Below are positions 34,020 to 44,972 of a stretch of DNA of 64,000 nt, piece after piece. The notes beneath the pieces were generated by a model. The model had not been told where the DNA came from, did not search any database, and saw only the letters and a list, made by a program, of their open reading frames with translations. The stretch spans positions 124,001 through 188,000 of the forward strand of contig JADANN010000213.1 in assembly GCA_018806985.1 (NCBI GenBank), in the 5' to 3' direction. The first letter of the stretch is position 1. Each line of letters opens with the position of its first letter. This stretch comes from Angiostrongylus vasorum. Its lineage: Eukaryota > Nematoda > Chromadorea > Rhabditida > Metastrongylidae. The translations under genes and the position numbers were made by a program.

Positions 34020-34142
34020 AATTCTATACGTCGTCATGAACTGGAAGCGTTTTATTTAATTGGCCATCAACAACAATCGGTCGTCATTACTCAGTCGGCC
34101 AATTGCAACATGACAAAATCGGTCGATGCAATTATAACGCAG
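34020..34142 (+). CDS. Possible internal coding exon (41 codons), unknown
   Basis: An ATTTCAG acceptor ends at 34019 and a GTAGGT donor starts at 34143. The 123 bases between are exactly 41 codons, open in phase 0 at both ends. The peptide starts NSIRRHELEAFYLIGHQQQ and ends KSVDAIITQ; it is not low complexity and is unrelated to the repeats here. Acceptor, frame and donor agree, which is the best exon signature in this window, but no partner exon was found and no protein family was recognised. Such coincidences do occur in 64 kb. Confidence 0.3.
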
Positions 34143-34357
34143 GTAGGTTGCCGGCGTTGTTCTTTCTATCAGTTAGCCTTTTTATTGGTTCGTTTCTTTA
34201 TCTTTCTGATATGCAACTCTAGCACAGTGCTCTATATCAGTACTGGAGAAGTCTCCCATTAACTGTTGAACCTGAACCATTCAGAAATGCTTGGGAATAG
34301 TTGACATTTGTATCTGTTCGTGAAAGGTCTTGCTTCTTTTTTAAGTATCGTAACGGC

Positions 34358-34544
34358 GAAAAGAAGGACCCGCATGGTGTGGTGGTGAACGCGTTAGCCC
34401 CGGAAAAAGGTAATAGCGCGTTTGTTCCCCACTGCAGACACCTGCGGTCCGGAGTTTTGCATATATCTCAGTATTATTGTGGTTGTGTCACATACAATAC
34501 CCTGCCGTTAAAAAGAACGGTAGGCAGTAAATCCAAAGGTTAAC
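34358..34544 (+). mobile_element. Family C, one arm with terminal repeat
   Basis: Runs from CCGCATGGTGTGGTGGTGAA through AGACACCTGCGGTCCGGAGT and ACCCTGCCGTTAAAAAGAAC to the terminus GGCAGTAAATCCAAAGGTTA. Only the right-hand terminus is present. Confidence 0.8.
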
Positions 34545-35334
34545 AAATATTATATACATTGTTGTTATATTTGCTGAAGGTGGAATGTGCTCTACACGTT
34601 CTTCAGCCTTACAAAACCAACAAAAATTACAATATTATTGGTTGGATGTTTCTTCTGCTTTTAATTCTCCTTCTTACTGTTTACCTTCATAAAGAGCAGT
34701 GCATTAATATAATGCTATATTCGGCTTTGTACGTGGTTCTCTTTTTCTATTGGTTTGCTGTATGATTGATTTTTTTGACTTGGTTCTTTTCTTTTATTGG
34801 TTCATCCACATCACGTGGAAAGTTTTTCTGGATGTCGATTTTTGTCAGGCAATCCATCTTTCAGCAGGGCAACCCAGAAAAGAATTGCAATTCCATTCAG
34901 AATACTAGCTAAAAAGTGAATCGCCGTCACTCTGGAAGGAACTTAGCTTGAAGACAATAAACTTTTTTGCCAATTCAAACGCATAGGCGACTGCTAGTCA
35001 CAGCGAGGACGTGGGAATGCCGTGGCAAAACTGTCGGGATATTCTTTCGGTGCAAAAACATTTTTTAGCCTGGGCAATGTCAGTCACATGGTGGTTATTT
35101 TGAGACCGGTGATGATATCTAAGCGATAAATGCGACTGGTTTTCCTGGTTTTTGTGTGCGGTTTTCATCTAGTTGTTTTTAGCGAACACACTTCTCTTTA
35201 AAGCAGTAGCTCGCGGCCGTATATTTTCGGGTACGATGCCACTCCACTGTATATTCGTATGCTTGGATAAAGAAAACGAATTTCTCTAATGAATTGACGC
35301 TATTAATCATGGCGCTGCAAAAATTTAATTGTGT
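34545..35334. other. No gene or repeat recognised
   Basis: AT-rich interval; nothing structured seen. Confidence 0.3.
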
Positions 35335-35575
35335 CAACTTTTTTATCTACTGCCTATTACAATTTTTCACGGCAGGGTATTATGTGCGACTCAACCACAA
35401 TGATGCTGAGATATTAGCAAGACGAAACGAAAGCCCCGCTTGGTGTGGGGGTGAACGGGTTAGCCCCCGGAAAGGGTAAGAGTGCGTTCGTTCCCCACCG
35501 CAAACATCTGCGGTCCGGAGGGTTGCAGATGTCTCAGCATCACTGTGGTTGAGTCTAATCGTGTCTTCCATCGTG
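35335..35575. mobile_element. Family C foldback with both core halves
   Basis: The left terminus TCAACTTTTTTATCTACTGC is followed by CTCAACCACAATGATGCTGA (from 35390), whose inverted copy TCAGCATCACTGTGGTTGAG ends at about 35553. Between them lies one core in plus orientation (GGTGTGGGGGTGAACGGGTT to CCTGCAGACATTTGCGG-like sequence). The distal right terminus is lost. Confidence 0.75.
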
Positions 35576-36110
35576 TTCCCTAAATCTTTTTTTTTTCTGT
35601 TGAATCTTTCAAAATGCCGGATGAATTTTATCCTTTATGGCTTCTCATAACATTCCTAATAAACCCTGGTGAGTTCTGACTATATTTAGCTAAAATTGTG
35701 GAGATTTTTTTGTTTTCGTAGTGTTGGAGAGACCACTGCATCGTTTTATACTTGAATTGTTTCTAGAAATTTGATACATCATCTCTTAAACGTCTTCGTT
35801 TCACTTTCTCTTCTCAGTCATCTCATCGTAAAATAATCGCTGTCGATTAATTCTTCTATAAATGTGGGAGAGCCTATTTTCTTGCTTCACTTGAGCCAAC
35901 TGGATTCGTAGCCTAAAAATTTTTCTGGGTGGCTGCGCATGTTTTATCACATTCCATCAGAATGATATGCCCAGATTCCATATCAAAGAAACGGACCTTA
36001 TATGAGAACATGACGAATACGAAGGGACAGGACGCATTCAAACTGTGCGGCAGCTGCCAGATTCATGTGACTCGACCATCCGAGTGTCCAGAAAAAAAGT
36101 GAATTAGTAT

Positions 36111-36467
36111 TTATTCACCTGTGTCACCTGCAACCCTATTACTCACTGAGTGATCTGTGCGGGCACAGATGAGATTTGTTGCTCCTAAAAGCTCCGGTCC
36201 AGTGTTAGCCAGTATTTTGGACAAAAATGACCTTAGTTCTTTTCGGTTTGAATGGACTTTCGGTGTAATGTTTATTCTGTTTTTCTTCGCAGTTTGTGAC
36301 CTCATTGAAACAACGGAGGGAGGTTTAACGGAAAAATGACTTAAGTCCGTGAAAATGCGAGGTGTAACATTGAATCCAGAACATTTCAGCAGGAAAGCTA
36401 GACGAGACAGGCTTGACGGTTTTTGTTTGACAATTAAGCAGCAACCAATTATCGCAGATAATTTCAT
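36111..36467 (-). CDS. Open reading frame, unknown protein (118 aa)
   Basis: The longest frame here beginning with a true ATG, ending TGA. It opens MKLSAIIGCCLIVKQ, a short hydrophobic N-terminus that could be a weak signal peptide, then becomes basic (SQTAKKNRINITPKVHSNRK). No domain recognised and no repeat-family match. On the other strand a strong acceptor TTTTTCTTCGCAG ends at 36290, with 16 open codons (CDLIETTEGGLTEK) to a stop, so the two strands offer competing weak calls. Confidence 0.18.
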   Translation of the reverse strand: MKLSAIIGCCLIVKQKPSSLSRLAFLLKCSGFNVTPRIFTDLSHFSVKPPSVVSMRSQTAKKNRINITPKVHSNRKELRSFLSKILANTGPELLGATNLICARTDHSVSNRVAGDTGE

Positions 36468-37207
36468 GCCTAGTTAAAATCATCGCTTCTGGTGAATCTG
36501 GGAAAAACTTTTCGTCTCATATATTGCCCTATTCCTTTTTGCATTGAGACGCTAGTACATCAATCCAAATAAGACGGTTGGCGTGAGTCACATCTTAGAC
36601 ATAGAGAACATTCCAGAAATAAGAAGCTTTCACACGTATAGGGTAGAACTACGAGACTCTCTGCAATCGACCGATGTCCAGGTTGTTTCAGATATTTAAA
36701 TGCTAGCTTGGAACCTTTCTTACCTACCGAATTTGATGGTGACACCAGGAAATCTCGTGTTTTTTATCCTACATGACACTCAAATCTTGCATCACTTTCA
36801 GTTCACTTTTTATTGTTATGTTATTTTCTGAACGCAGAAAGGCTTGGGAAGGCTACTTTACAGTTGAGTTTTTAACTGAAGAGCTCAGCAGAATAATGAA
36901 CGTTGTTTTCTTCTTGTACTCTTCGTTTAGAGATAACCTTTATAACCTGCTCTAGGGTTTAGTGCTACAATTTTAAGACTCTATATGACACATGATTTAA
37001 AATATCCATACTTCTTTTGTAAAGTTTCATATGTGCCATTACTGTGCGGGTTACTTTGAATACTAATTTTATTTGGAATGCGATTTAAGCTTGTAGTAAA
37101 TTACAAAAATCGTTGATAATGAATGGTTAGGGAGATTCTCGCCTTTGTCCTAGATAAATATGGCTTCAAAATTCTGTCATCTACTCCAATCTGGACTAGA
37201 CGAACTA

Positions 37208-37300
37208 ACATTTTTTTAGTAACTCCCGTGACCGACTTCTATCAACCTCGGGATTGATCGAACAATTCCTTATATTCTTGTTTAGCAAACTCGGCTATTA
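37208..37300 (+). mobile_element. Family E terminal fragment
   Basis: CCCGTGACCGACTTCTATCA, ACCTCGGGATTGATCGAACA and TTCTTGTTTAGCAAACTCGG match the first 90 bp of family E. The signature TTCGGC...CGCCTTCTTCAG does not follow. Confidence 0.6.
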
Positions 37301-38520
37301 GACGTTGTTTAGCCCCCTTTAACAATTTTTTTTCCCATGGCTACGATTCTCAAGCCGCAGCCTATTCCACATACGATTCCTTTCCACCTTTATGAATGAT
37401 GGTTTCAGAAAAAGCGAACCGAATGAGAAATTGTTTTGCCTTGCAACAGTATGCGTGATTTTGATACCTTAGTATTAATATAGTTACCGTTTTCAATGAG
37501 TTGGTTCTTTGCATGTTGAATAATCCAACTTTGATGGGCGGCACATGTGATATGAAAGGCGAATTTTTCGAAATTATGGCGAATTGTAAAAAAACTTATT
37601 TGGTTTCTCACATCAACGATTTACTTCTTCGCTTTTCGAATTTTTTTTTCTGTTATCAATGTTATTCTTCTCCCTAAAATTATTTACAGCTGTTGTTCTT
37701 TAGCAGTTATTCATCAGCATCAGTGGCTACCCATCGATGGTCAGACTGTAACCTCAACCACACTTAGTTAGGCTTAGGCATAACCCTTCTCAGGCCAGAT
37801 CGCCAACGCGTATTCCAATAGCGTTAATACACTCTTCATTTTCATAGCGAAAACACTTCTCACTATTTATCACCTCATCAGTCGACTGTTCGTTATGATT
37901 TCTTCATTATTAAAGGAATTTTATATCACCTTAATTAAGCTAGTTGACGAATATTCAACATAAGTGGTTGTTTAACAATGTGTTGGAACGGTACGCGGTT
38001 TGGATTCCGTTTTTCCCATTGAATTTTTTTACATGGTTTTCCGAGGCTCAGTTGGGCAACGATGTTGCTGATGCTGGCCAGAAGCCTTCATCGATTCGGA
38101 ATGTGCGATTTTTTGTAACAGAGAATCTCTCTGTTGGCGCACGTGGCTTAAGTTTGCGTGGCCGCCACATGGGATGACGCCTAATTTCATGTAAGCTACG
38201 ACCTTCCTAGTCCTAAAATTACCAGTAGATAACTCTTACGGAAAAAGGTTCTTTTGTTAGTTAAGTTCTTAAGTTCTTTAGTTTTTAGCTTCTTTGTCCT
38301 TTTGTTGTTTTCTTTTGTGTGGACCGCTCGTGTGCCACATATATCCAAAATGGCAAACGATTTATCGGGCACAAAGTGATCGTTGCCGTAGTTACGGTCA
38401 CAGCAGGTCGCACGACTTCGGAACATTTAACTGATCACATATTCACCCAAACATTATGTCATAGTGCTAAAGTGGGCTCTCTTTTGGTTTTACTCCTTAT
38501 TTTACCATGTTCCTTGCAAC
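37301..38520. other. No gene or repeat recognised
   Basis: A frame at 37944-38177 has a protein-like second half but no ATG and no clear splice sites; it is not called. Confidence 0.3.
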
Positions 38521-38904
38521 GATTTGCCACCTCATCGTGGCTGGGAGGTGTTCCTGAGTGTCAGGTTGTACATGTACAGCGGTGGCTTCATCCATCCGGC
38601 AGGGCCTTCCAAGCTGGGAAGGAGTCTGACGTTTCCGCCCAGAAGCCAAGTTAAGAGTAAACCAATACCAGGGCTCACCACGGTCCTGGTATCAAACAAG
38701 TCGTTTGGTGGTAAATCTCCCTCTGATACACAAGGGTGGCGACTGCTTGGCGCGGTGATGACTTGGGGAAGACTTTGGCTAGGCTGACCCCGGGACTCCA
38801 AGAAACCACAATGGCTAAACTAGAAAAGTTCCGAAATATGGGAATTATGCTGGGGCCTGCACAACCAGTGAGGACGGGCCATCCTAGTCCAAGTAAGTGA
38901 GTAA
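38521..38904 (-). mobile_element. Family D copy, near full length
   Basis: Reversed family D from GATTTGCCACCTCATCGTGG (3' end, at the left) to GGACGGGCCATCC and AGTCCAAGTAAGTGAGTAAA at its 5' edge on the right. It retains GACTTTGGCTAGGCTGACCC and the other landmarks. Confidence 0.85.
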
Positions 38905-39004
38905 ATAAATGTCATTCTGTATTTCAACAAAGATGTTATGCAAGCATCGGAAATAGAAGATATTCTGGGGAATAATTTTACAAATCTTCCCCTCTGTAAA
39001 TGAC

Positions 39005-39195
39005 TCAAAAGACCGACTTTCTATAAACCTCGGCATAGATAGTTGATATATTTATTTACATGATCTTATAAACTGATCTTCTTTAGCTGATGCGAGGTTG
39101 GCATAGGTCTTCCTTGTCATTGTCGTTGTTTTTCGGTGTTGTTGGTCAATGGGTGACGTTTCGGCGATTTCGTCTTCCTTAGAGCCTGGACGTTT
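39005..39195 (+). mobile_element. Family E copy, one arm
   Basis: Starts AAGACCGACTTTCTATAAAC, CTCGGCATAGATAG and ends GACGTTTCGGCGATTTCGTC then TTCCTTAGAGCCTGG. No inverted partner nearby. Confidence 0.7.
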
Positions 39196-39649
39196 TTTTA
39201 TGCAAGAATACTTCAATTATCCGGTGGAGAAAACGGGCTAAAGTATTAATGAAGATCGCACTTTTGAATAGGCGCTATATTGACCAAAAAAGGCTGCTCA
39301 CCGTCGATTAAATAGAAATAATGAATAGGAATTAAATAAATGCTTCCCTCTATCTTTTTTAAACTATTTCCTGCTATCCATGTGTTCACCACAAGCCTTT
39401 CGGATGTTTTCACGAGATGAGTTCCAGTTCTATTTAACGCCGAGGGGTATAATTTTGCCATGATTATGACGCTGTATGCCTCAGTTGTTTGGGTCAAACA
39501 AACGGCTCCTTGAATACTGGGACAGTTTGTCAAAAAAAGTACATTTTTCGTTAACTACTAATAGTATAACTAACGCTTAACGTTGAGAAGGTTGAATAGT
39601 GTTATTCCTGATTTAAATTTCACTTTGAAAAAAGTGAAAAGTACGTTTT

Positions 39650-40690
39650 TTCAACTCCGACTTTCGTTTAACATCGGCATAGATAATCAGTTCCTTGGTT
39701 TCTCACCTTAGTGATAACCTTAGAAGAGATTGTTAGGAATCTTTGTGGCCGCTAGTGTCTCGGCTCTGCGGGTAGAGCAGTGGTAGTGAAGCCATTCATT
39801 ACGTGACCGGCCGAACCCACCCTGGCTCTGGCCCAACAGAGCTCTGGGCGCACCAAACCTCTTCTCCCCCGTGGGTGGGGGGAATTGTTACCAAACTTGT
39901 CTGGGACCTGGTCGCTCGTATTAGTCCATATGGCAAATTCCTAGTACCTCTGTCTAGGCGCACTATAGGAAATAATTCTTTACATTTTTGTTGAGCGAAC
40001 ACGAGGTCATACCTTATTCTTCATTACGGTAAAGCTAACGCTTCGGCAGTGTTGCCTTCCTCGGAGCCTGGAAAGGTAAAGTTCACTGCATTCTACGCGG
40101 CGAAACACCTCTATAACCAAGCAGAGAAAATGCTAAACGAACATTTCAATCGCATTAAAAAACGAAAAAAGTGCGCACACTCACTGCTTTCTATAAGCCT
40201 TCCATTGAGCGTGTCACGTGGAGACCGACCCTACAGAGATCACATGTATGCGTAATGTGCGTCTGACATTAAAAATCAGTCTTAAGTCCTTGTCAGATCA
40301 CGCCTTATCACGGGGAATTCCTCCTTGCAGTTCATTTTCGGATTCTTGGAACTTATAAACTTATATAAAATGTCTCGATAGTTTTACGCGTTGGTGTTTT
40401 CGATTCCAATGCGAGGATGGTAACTTCTACTTCAAAATCTTCCCATTATGTCTCCGTGTCCTATGCTCGCCTAGTGGGGTATCTGGTTTAACTTTTTAGT
40501 TTAGAGTAGGTGTTTGGCTGGGTAGTTTGTAGTAAACGTGACCTCTCCAGGCATTGAAGAAGCGAAATGCGTCGAAACGTCAGGTTTACCGTGGTGAATA
40601 GTAAAGTAGTCGTGTTTGCTCAACAAGAATGTAGAGAATTATTTGATCAATGCCGAGGTTAATAGAAAGTCGGTCGTGGGAATTACTATA
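39650..40690. mobile_element. Family E foldback split by a SINE insertion
   Basis: The left arm begins at about 39655 (CCGACTTTCGTTTAACATCG, GCATAGATAATC), is interrupted, and resumes at about 39968 with AATAATTCTTTACATTTTTG, AGCGAACACGAGG, GCTAACGCTTCGGCAGTG and CTTCCTCGGAGCCTGG (to 40072). The right arm 40545-40690 is the inverted counterpart, from CTCCAGGCATTGAAGAAGCG to AATAGAAAGTCGGTCGTGGG. The interruption holds SINE-F. Confidence 0.7.
39750..39960 (+). mobile_element. SINE-F, a third tRNA-like element with the shared central block
   Basis: The head contains GGTAGAGCAGTGGTAGTG (A-box-like) and CGGCCGAACCCACCC (weak B-box position). The central block follows: GCGCACCAAACCTCTTCTCC ... 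GGGGAATTGTTACCAAACTT, GTCTGGGACC. The 3' part (GTCGCTCGTATTAGTCC..., CTCTGTCTAGGCG) matches neither SINE-A nor SINE-B. Only one copy is in the window. Confidence 0.55.
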
Positions 40691-40762
40691 GGGAAAATCG
40701 ACTCGATTACATTGTTCAACGGCATTTGTAGAAAAGTCGAAAAAATTCTTAAGTACCACTAG

Positions 40763-40855
40763 AAGCCACCTGCGAAGAGTTCGAAGACATTCATAGATGG
40801 TGGATGCGAGGAAACGAATCGTGTCTAAGAAGTTTTAGGATCCGCATAGTGCTAC
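40763..40855 (+). mobile_element. SINE-B 3' fragment
   Basis: GAAGCCACCTGCGAAGAGTT, ATGGTGGATGCGAGGAAACG, AATCGTGTCTAAGAAGTTTT and AGGATCCGCATAG are the last 90 bp of SINE-B. It is 5'-truncated. Confidence 0.75.
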
Positions 40856-40894
40856 GTAATAGCGTAGGATTATTTAATAATTAAGCAATAATAG

Positions 40895-40895
<1 letters not shown>

Positions 40896-40936
<41 letters not shown>
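40896..40936. repeat. (AAT)n microsatellite
   Basis: About 13 AAT/TAA units directly downstream of the SINE-B 3' fragment, possibly grown from its A-rich tail. Confidence 0.95.
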
Positions 40937-40937
<1 letters not shown>

Positions 40938-41032
40938 TATCTGCGGTTCCGCCTTCTTCAGAACATCAATGATTCAAATCGAATGTCCACAGCAGTTTCT
41001 AGCTGTGAAGAAGGCAAAGGTGTCAATCACAA
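40937..41032. mobile_element. Family E signature fragment, inverted pair
   Basis: GCGGTTCCGCCTTCTTCAGA at the left and TAGCTGTGAAGAAGGCAAAG at the right are inverted versions of the family E signature. No terminus is present. Confidence 0.5.
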
Positions 41033-41835
41033 AAAGACTTATGTTTTGACTTATCAAGATACTACTGAAAAGTGGGTAATTTTTTAACTACAGTCTGTGG
41101 GCGTATACGCGTGAGGACTATCCTAACCAACCGAAGAAAGGTAGTGGTGAGCGCAGTGTTACGTCTCCGAGTGACATTTTTCAACAAATTTTCCGGTACT
41201 TGGTGCTATGAGCCTCTGCCACTCATGTATAGGATTACATAGGAGGACAGGTGATGACACTGATTTCTACGTTCAAGGGAAATATCAGATTCCCGTAGAG
41301 AATTTCTGTAAACGAGAAGCGGGGGTAAATTGTCAGCATCTGCCATGGAAACATTCATTAAACCTGAGAATTTTGGCACTTTTGAAAAATATTGCTAATT
41401 TCTGTTATGTCAAGAATTTAAAATCGGCCAACTGAGAGCCCATATGGAGAAAACACGGGTGCATAAATAGATAAGTAAATAAGAACATACTTAAAGCGAT
41501 CGTCCTCTTGCTCTTAAAGGCAAGAAATTAGGGATGGACTCCAATGTATTTGTCCCTGCCGGATGTATGTAGATATGCTCATTCATGTATTAGTGGGTAT
41601 TTCTTGCATGTGTGAACATTGTACCTTGGAAATCAGTTCGTCCAAAAGCCCAACTGATGGGGAATTGCTAAGTAGGAAACACTTTGGAGTCTCCTCTAAT
41701 AGGTAAACATACCTCATCTCTGACATGGCATTATGATATAAATAAATATTTCTTGTCGTGAACATCAACATAAATATGAAATAATATAAAATATGATGAA
41801 ATAAAATAAGATATAGCAATTACAATATGAATATA
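41033..41835. other. No gene or repeat recognised
   Basis: A 75-codon ATG frame at 41208-41435 shows no recognisable domain. Nothing else structured seen. Confidence 0.3.
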
Positions 41836-42256
41836 GGCGGCGGATAGCACAGTGGTAGTGATGTCGATCATCACAAGCACGGTGCTGGTTTGATTCCGCT
41901 CCAAGCTCACCAAGCCTCTCATCTCTCTGGGGTCGGAAACGTGGTACTGGACTTGTCCAAGAAAAAAAATTACTCTCTGCAATCCAATTGGAAACGCTCC
42001 ATTCCTGCTATCTCAGGATTCCAGGGGAGTCGACTCGACCAACACTCAACGACATCGAAGATGAAATGAAAATTCTCAGTCAGCAGCCGAAGCCATACAT
42101 AAAAGTTGGAAAACATTCGTTAATAATGGGTGCGAGGAAACTAATCGAATATGAGAAGTGCTGGGATGCGCACAGCAGATGTTAAAACTGGTCCTGTAAA
42201 ATAAAAATAAAATAAAATAAAATAAAATAAAATAAAATAAAATAAAATATAAATAA
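41836..42256 (+). mobile_element. SINE-B, full length with (AAAAT)n tail
   Basis: The head has an exact A-box (TAGCACAGTGG) and a near-exact B-box (TGGTTTGATTCC). The central block is at 41902-41972. The 3' part ends in about ten AAAAT units (42205-42250). A pentamer tail next to the element's 3' end is the usual mark of target-primed retrotransposition. Confidence 0.9.
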
Positions 42257-42669
42257 AGCATGAAAACAGATGGCTTCATCGCATTGTTTTTTAGAAGAGC
42301 ACCAAATTATGTAAGCTTCGGATAGGACGAATATGGAGAAGTTGTTAAAATCCAGGGTTTTTTTTTGACATAGCAGAAATTGTGAAGGACTATGAGAAGG
42401 GCAATTTTTTTTCAAGAATGACTAGATATAGCTAGATAGTGAAAAACTGGTTGCAGCACATTCTAGTGTTTTGGTACAAGGATGGAGACCCATACAACAG
42501 TGGCTGCTGTCTTTTCTTCATCAGTGGAATTGTGAGAACATTTGTTGTAGAACGGCTATTTAAGCAGCGAAGGACTTCAACGCGGCGTATCGGATTAGGG
42601 CAGTTACGAAACGTGGTAAAATATCGTAGGATTAGAAGGTGTTATCGCACAAAATGTCATTCTGCTTAA

Positions 42670-43170
42670 AAAAGGATTTAGTTTGGTGACGATGAGTCAG
42701 CGTGAATGTAGAGTTGACGCGAGGAGGCAAACGGCTTGAATAGCTTAGAAAGTTTTCAGTGATCTAGTGAAGAACAAGTAGTGCAGCTAGCTTTTGGACT
42801 TAAGGGTTCTCCCTGCCTTAACATACGTCTCGCTATCCTAGATGATTCGTAAACAGGATGAAAGTGCAGTCAACATTATCGAACGCGCTACTAAAGAGGT
42901 ATGCCAGGAGTATGCTACTTCTCGAAAGAGATAGAGGGAATCCAATAAACAGAGATTGTCGCATGAGCCAGAATATCGAAAATTAGGAGAATTCGAGAAA
43001 GGAAATGCGTGTCAACGATGACTAAAACACATAGTATCCGTTAGTAGTTGAATTCGACAGAATTTCGACACACCGCAGGAGAACGACGACGTGATGCTCA
43101 GACTTTCTTACGAGGATTATGAAAGAAAATATGATGCTGTTCGTTTAAGTGCTCATCATCGCTCCATGCT
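42670..43170 (+). pseudogene. RTE-type reverse transcriptase remnant (C-terminal third)
   Basis: Pieces in plus frames read, in order: MSQRECRVDARRQTA (42697), VLPALTYVS (about 42809), RKQDESAVNIIERATKEVC (about 42850-42906), then TTT*CSDFLTRIMKEN (about 43090). RTE-like elements of nematodes have LSRRKRAAW.A, VLPALTYASETW, RKQ...VIERA.ER and PTRWSDFF.K.L.E at matching distances. Several stops and at least two frame changes disable it. The reverse transcriptase catalytic core is not seen upstream. Confidence 0.75.
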
Positions 43171-43579
43171 CACTCACTTCTCGAGTGAACGACAGAGACC
43201 CTAATTTTTTTGACCAGTAGTCGTTTGAATATTTGTTAATTCATGAGTATAATTGGCTTAGCTGAGGATTTTGTGTGAATATCTGAATCTGCAGTACATT
43301 GAATTCGATCGATTATTTAAAGTTATACGATGGAAAAATAATCGAACCGGTTGTCACAGATGGTCATCAAATGGACATCGTTTTAATTTTAATGATAACG
43401 ATGTGATTGAAGAATCCTTATAAGCTATAGTGAGTAGGTGGCTCTGTGCGTATGTCAACCATTCTTTATACAACGTGAAGAAGGTGAAGAAAATTTCAGT
43501 ATCAGAATTAATTCACAATTGTAAAAAAAATGGTTAAAAGACATTATGGAAGATTATTATTCGTATAGAGATAAATAGT

Positions 43580-43859
43580 GGTGCGTGTGGCGCAATGGTC
43601 GAGGCGCCCTGCAACACACACATGGGATCGATCCACGCGCCCATGGTTCATCAAGCCTTCCATCTCTCCGGGGTCGGCAAATTGGTACCTGACTTGTCTG
43701 GGATGATAGCAGCACTGATTCGATACATTGGTAGGCCACCGAGAGTCATTGTAAAGGACAGATATGCATTCAATCACCTCCAAATGATGCTTAATGAACT
43801 CGAATGCGTGGCGCGTTCTTCAGGGGATTGATCAACGCCAAGTGCTTTATTCTTTTTTA
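43580..43859 (+). mobile_element. SINE-A, full length
   Basis: The head has TGGCGCAATGG (A-box) and GGGATCGATCCAC (B-box), spaced as in a tRNA. The central block spans 43645-43710. The tail is GATTGATCAACGCCAAGTGC followed by TTTATTCTTTTTT. It is among the least mutated copies. Confidence 0.9.
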
Positions 43860-44139
43860 TTGAAATAAATACTGTAGATTATTTCTGTCGTCCGATGTTT
43901 TATGAAATAGTTGTTCTTTTTAGAAGACAATGACTATTTTACAACATGCCGTGTAGGTTGCTATTTCAAAAAAAACATGGATGCTCTACAGGTTGCCAGT
44001 CGTACCTGCCGCAATGCTATATCATCCTTTACATCCCATTTGTTTGCACCTATCTTTAACTACTCAACAAATGCTGTCAAATTTTTTGTCGTATTTTCGT
44101 AGTTTCTTCATACAATTGTGTCTCATGGGCGTGTATTTC

Positions 44140-44393
44140 GTAGAGGTTAAAGGTGCCCAGCAGTACACACATGGTCTTTGATTTGATCCTGCGTACTGAG
44201 CTAACATAGCGCTCTGTTTCTGGGGCTAGAAAATTTGTGCCCGTGTTTCCTTCGTGAACAAAACCCAAACTGGCTGATTACAATGGTGAGGTGCCATAAA
44301 CTATTCTGTGGGCCCAGTATAAATTCAATCACCTCTAACGATGTTTGATAGCGTCGAAAGTATGGCGAATTCATGGGGAATTGATGAACTCAA
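44140..44393 (+). mobile_element. SINE-A remnant, decayed
   Basis: CAGTACACACATGGTCTTTG and GATTTGATCC recall the head; AAATTCAATCACCTCTAACG, ATGTTTGATAGCGTCGAAAG and GGGGAATTGATGAACTCAAT recall the 3' part. The central block is poorly kept. Confidence 0.5.
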
Positions 44394-44395
44394 TG

Positions 44396-44871
44396 CTAAC
44401 TTTTTTATTTGCTGCCTACCATATTTTTTAAAATATGGTGCGAAATACAACCACAGTGATGCTGAGATATTTGAAAAACTCCAGACCGCAGGTGTCTGCG
44501 ATGAGGAACGAACGCACTATTACCCTTTCCGGAGGCTAACGCGTTCACCACCACACCATGCGGGTCCTTCGCTTCGCCTGTCTCTCAGCTAGTTCTGCCG
44601 GTCAGTGCCATAACCCTAGTTATATCTCTATCCTAGCATCATTGTGGTTTATGAACTCAAACTGCTTATGTAATGCTGAGATATTTGCAAAACTCCGGAC
44701 CGCCGGTGTCTGCCGTGGGGGAACAAACGCGCTATTGTCCTTTACGGGGGAGTAACGCGTTCACCACCACACCGTGCGAGTCCTTCGTTTCAAATAGCTC
44801 AGCATTACAGAAGTATATTTCTCAACATACCCTGCCGTTAAAAAAGAATAGGCAGTAAATAGAAAGGTTAA
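44396..44871. mobile_element. Family C composite element with terminal inverted repeats
   Basis: Left terminus CTAACTTTTTTATTTGCTGC and right terminus GGCAGTAAATAGAAAGGTTA are inverted over about 23 bp. Inside are two core copies in the same orientation (about 44457-44600 and 44670-44800), each with GATGCTGAGATATTTG or AATGCTGAGATATTTG, CGCGTTCACCACCACACC and CCTTCG.TTC. No transposase frame is present. Confidence 0.75.
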
Positions 44872-44972
44872 GATTGTGATTCAAACTGCTTAATTTTTTT
44901 ATCTTTTATTATCTATGGTGTTTTTCATGTAATATTTCGTTTTCTTGTTCCACCTGGTTGTCCTTCGCCTAG

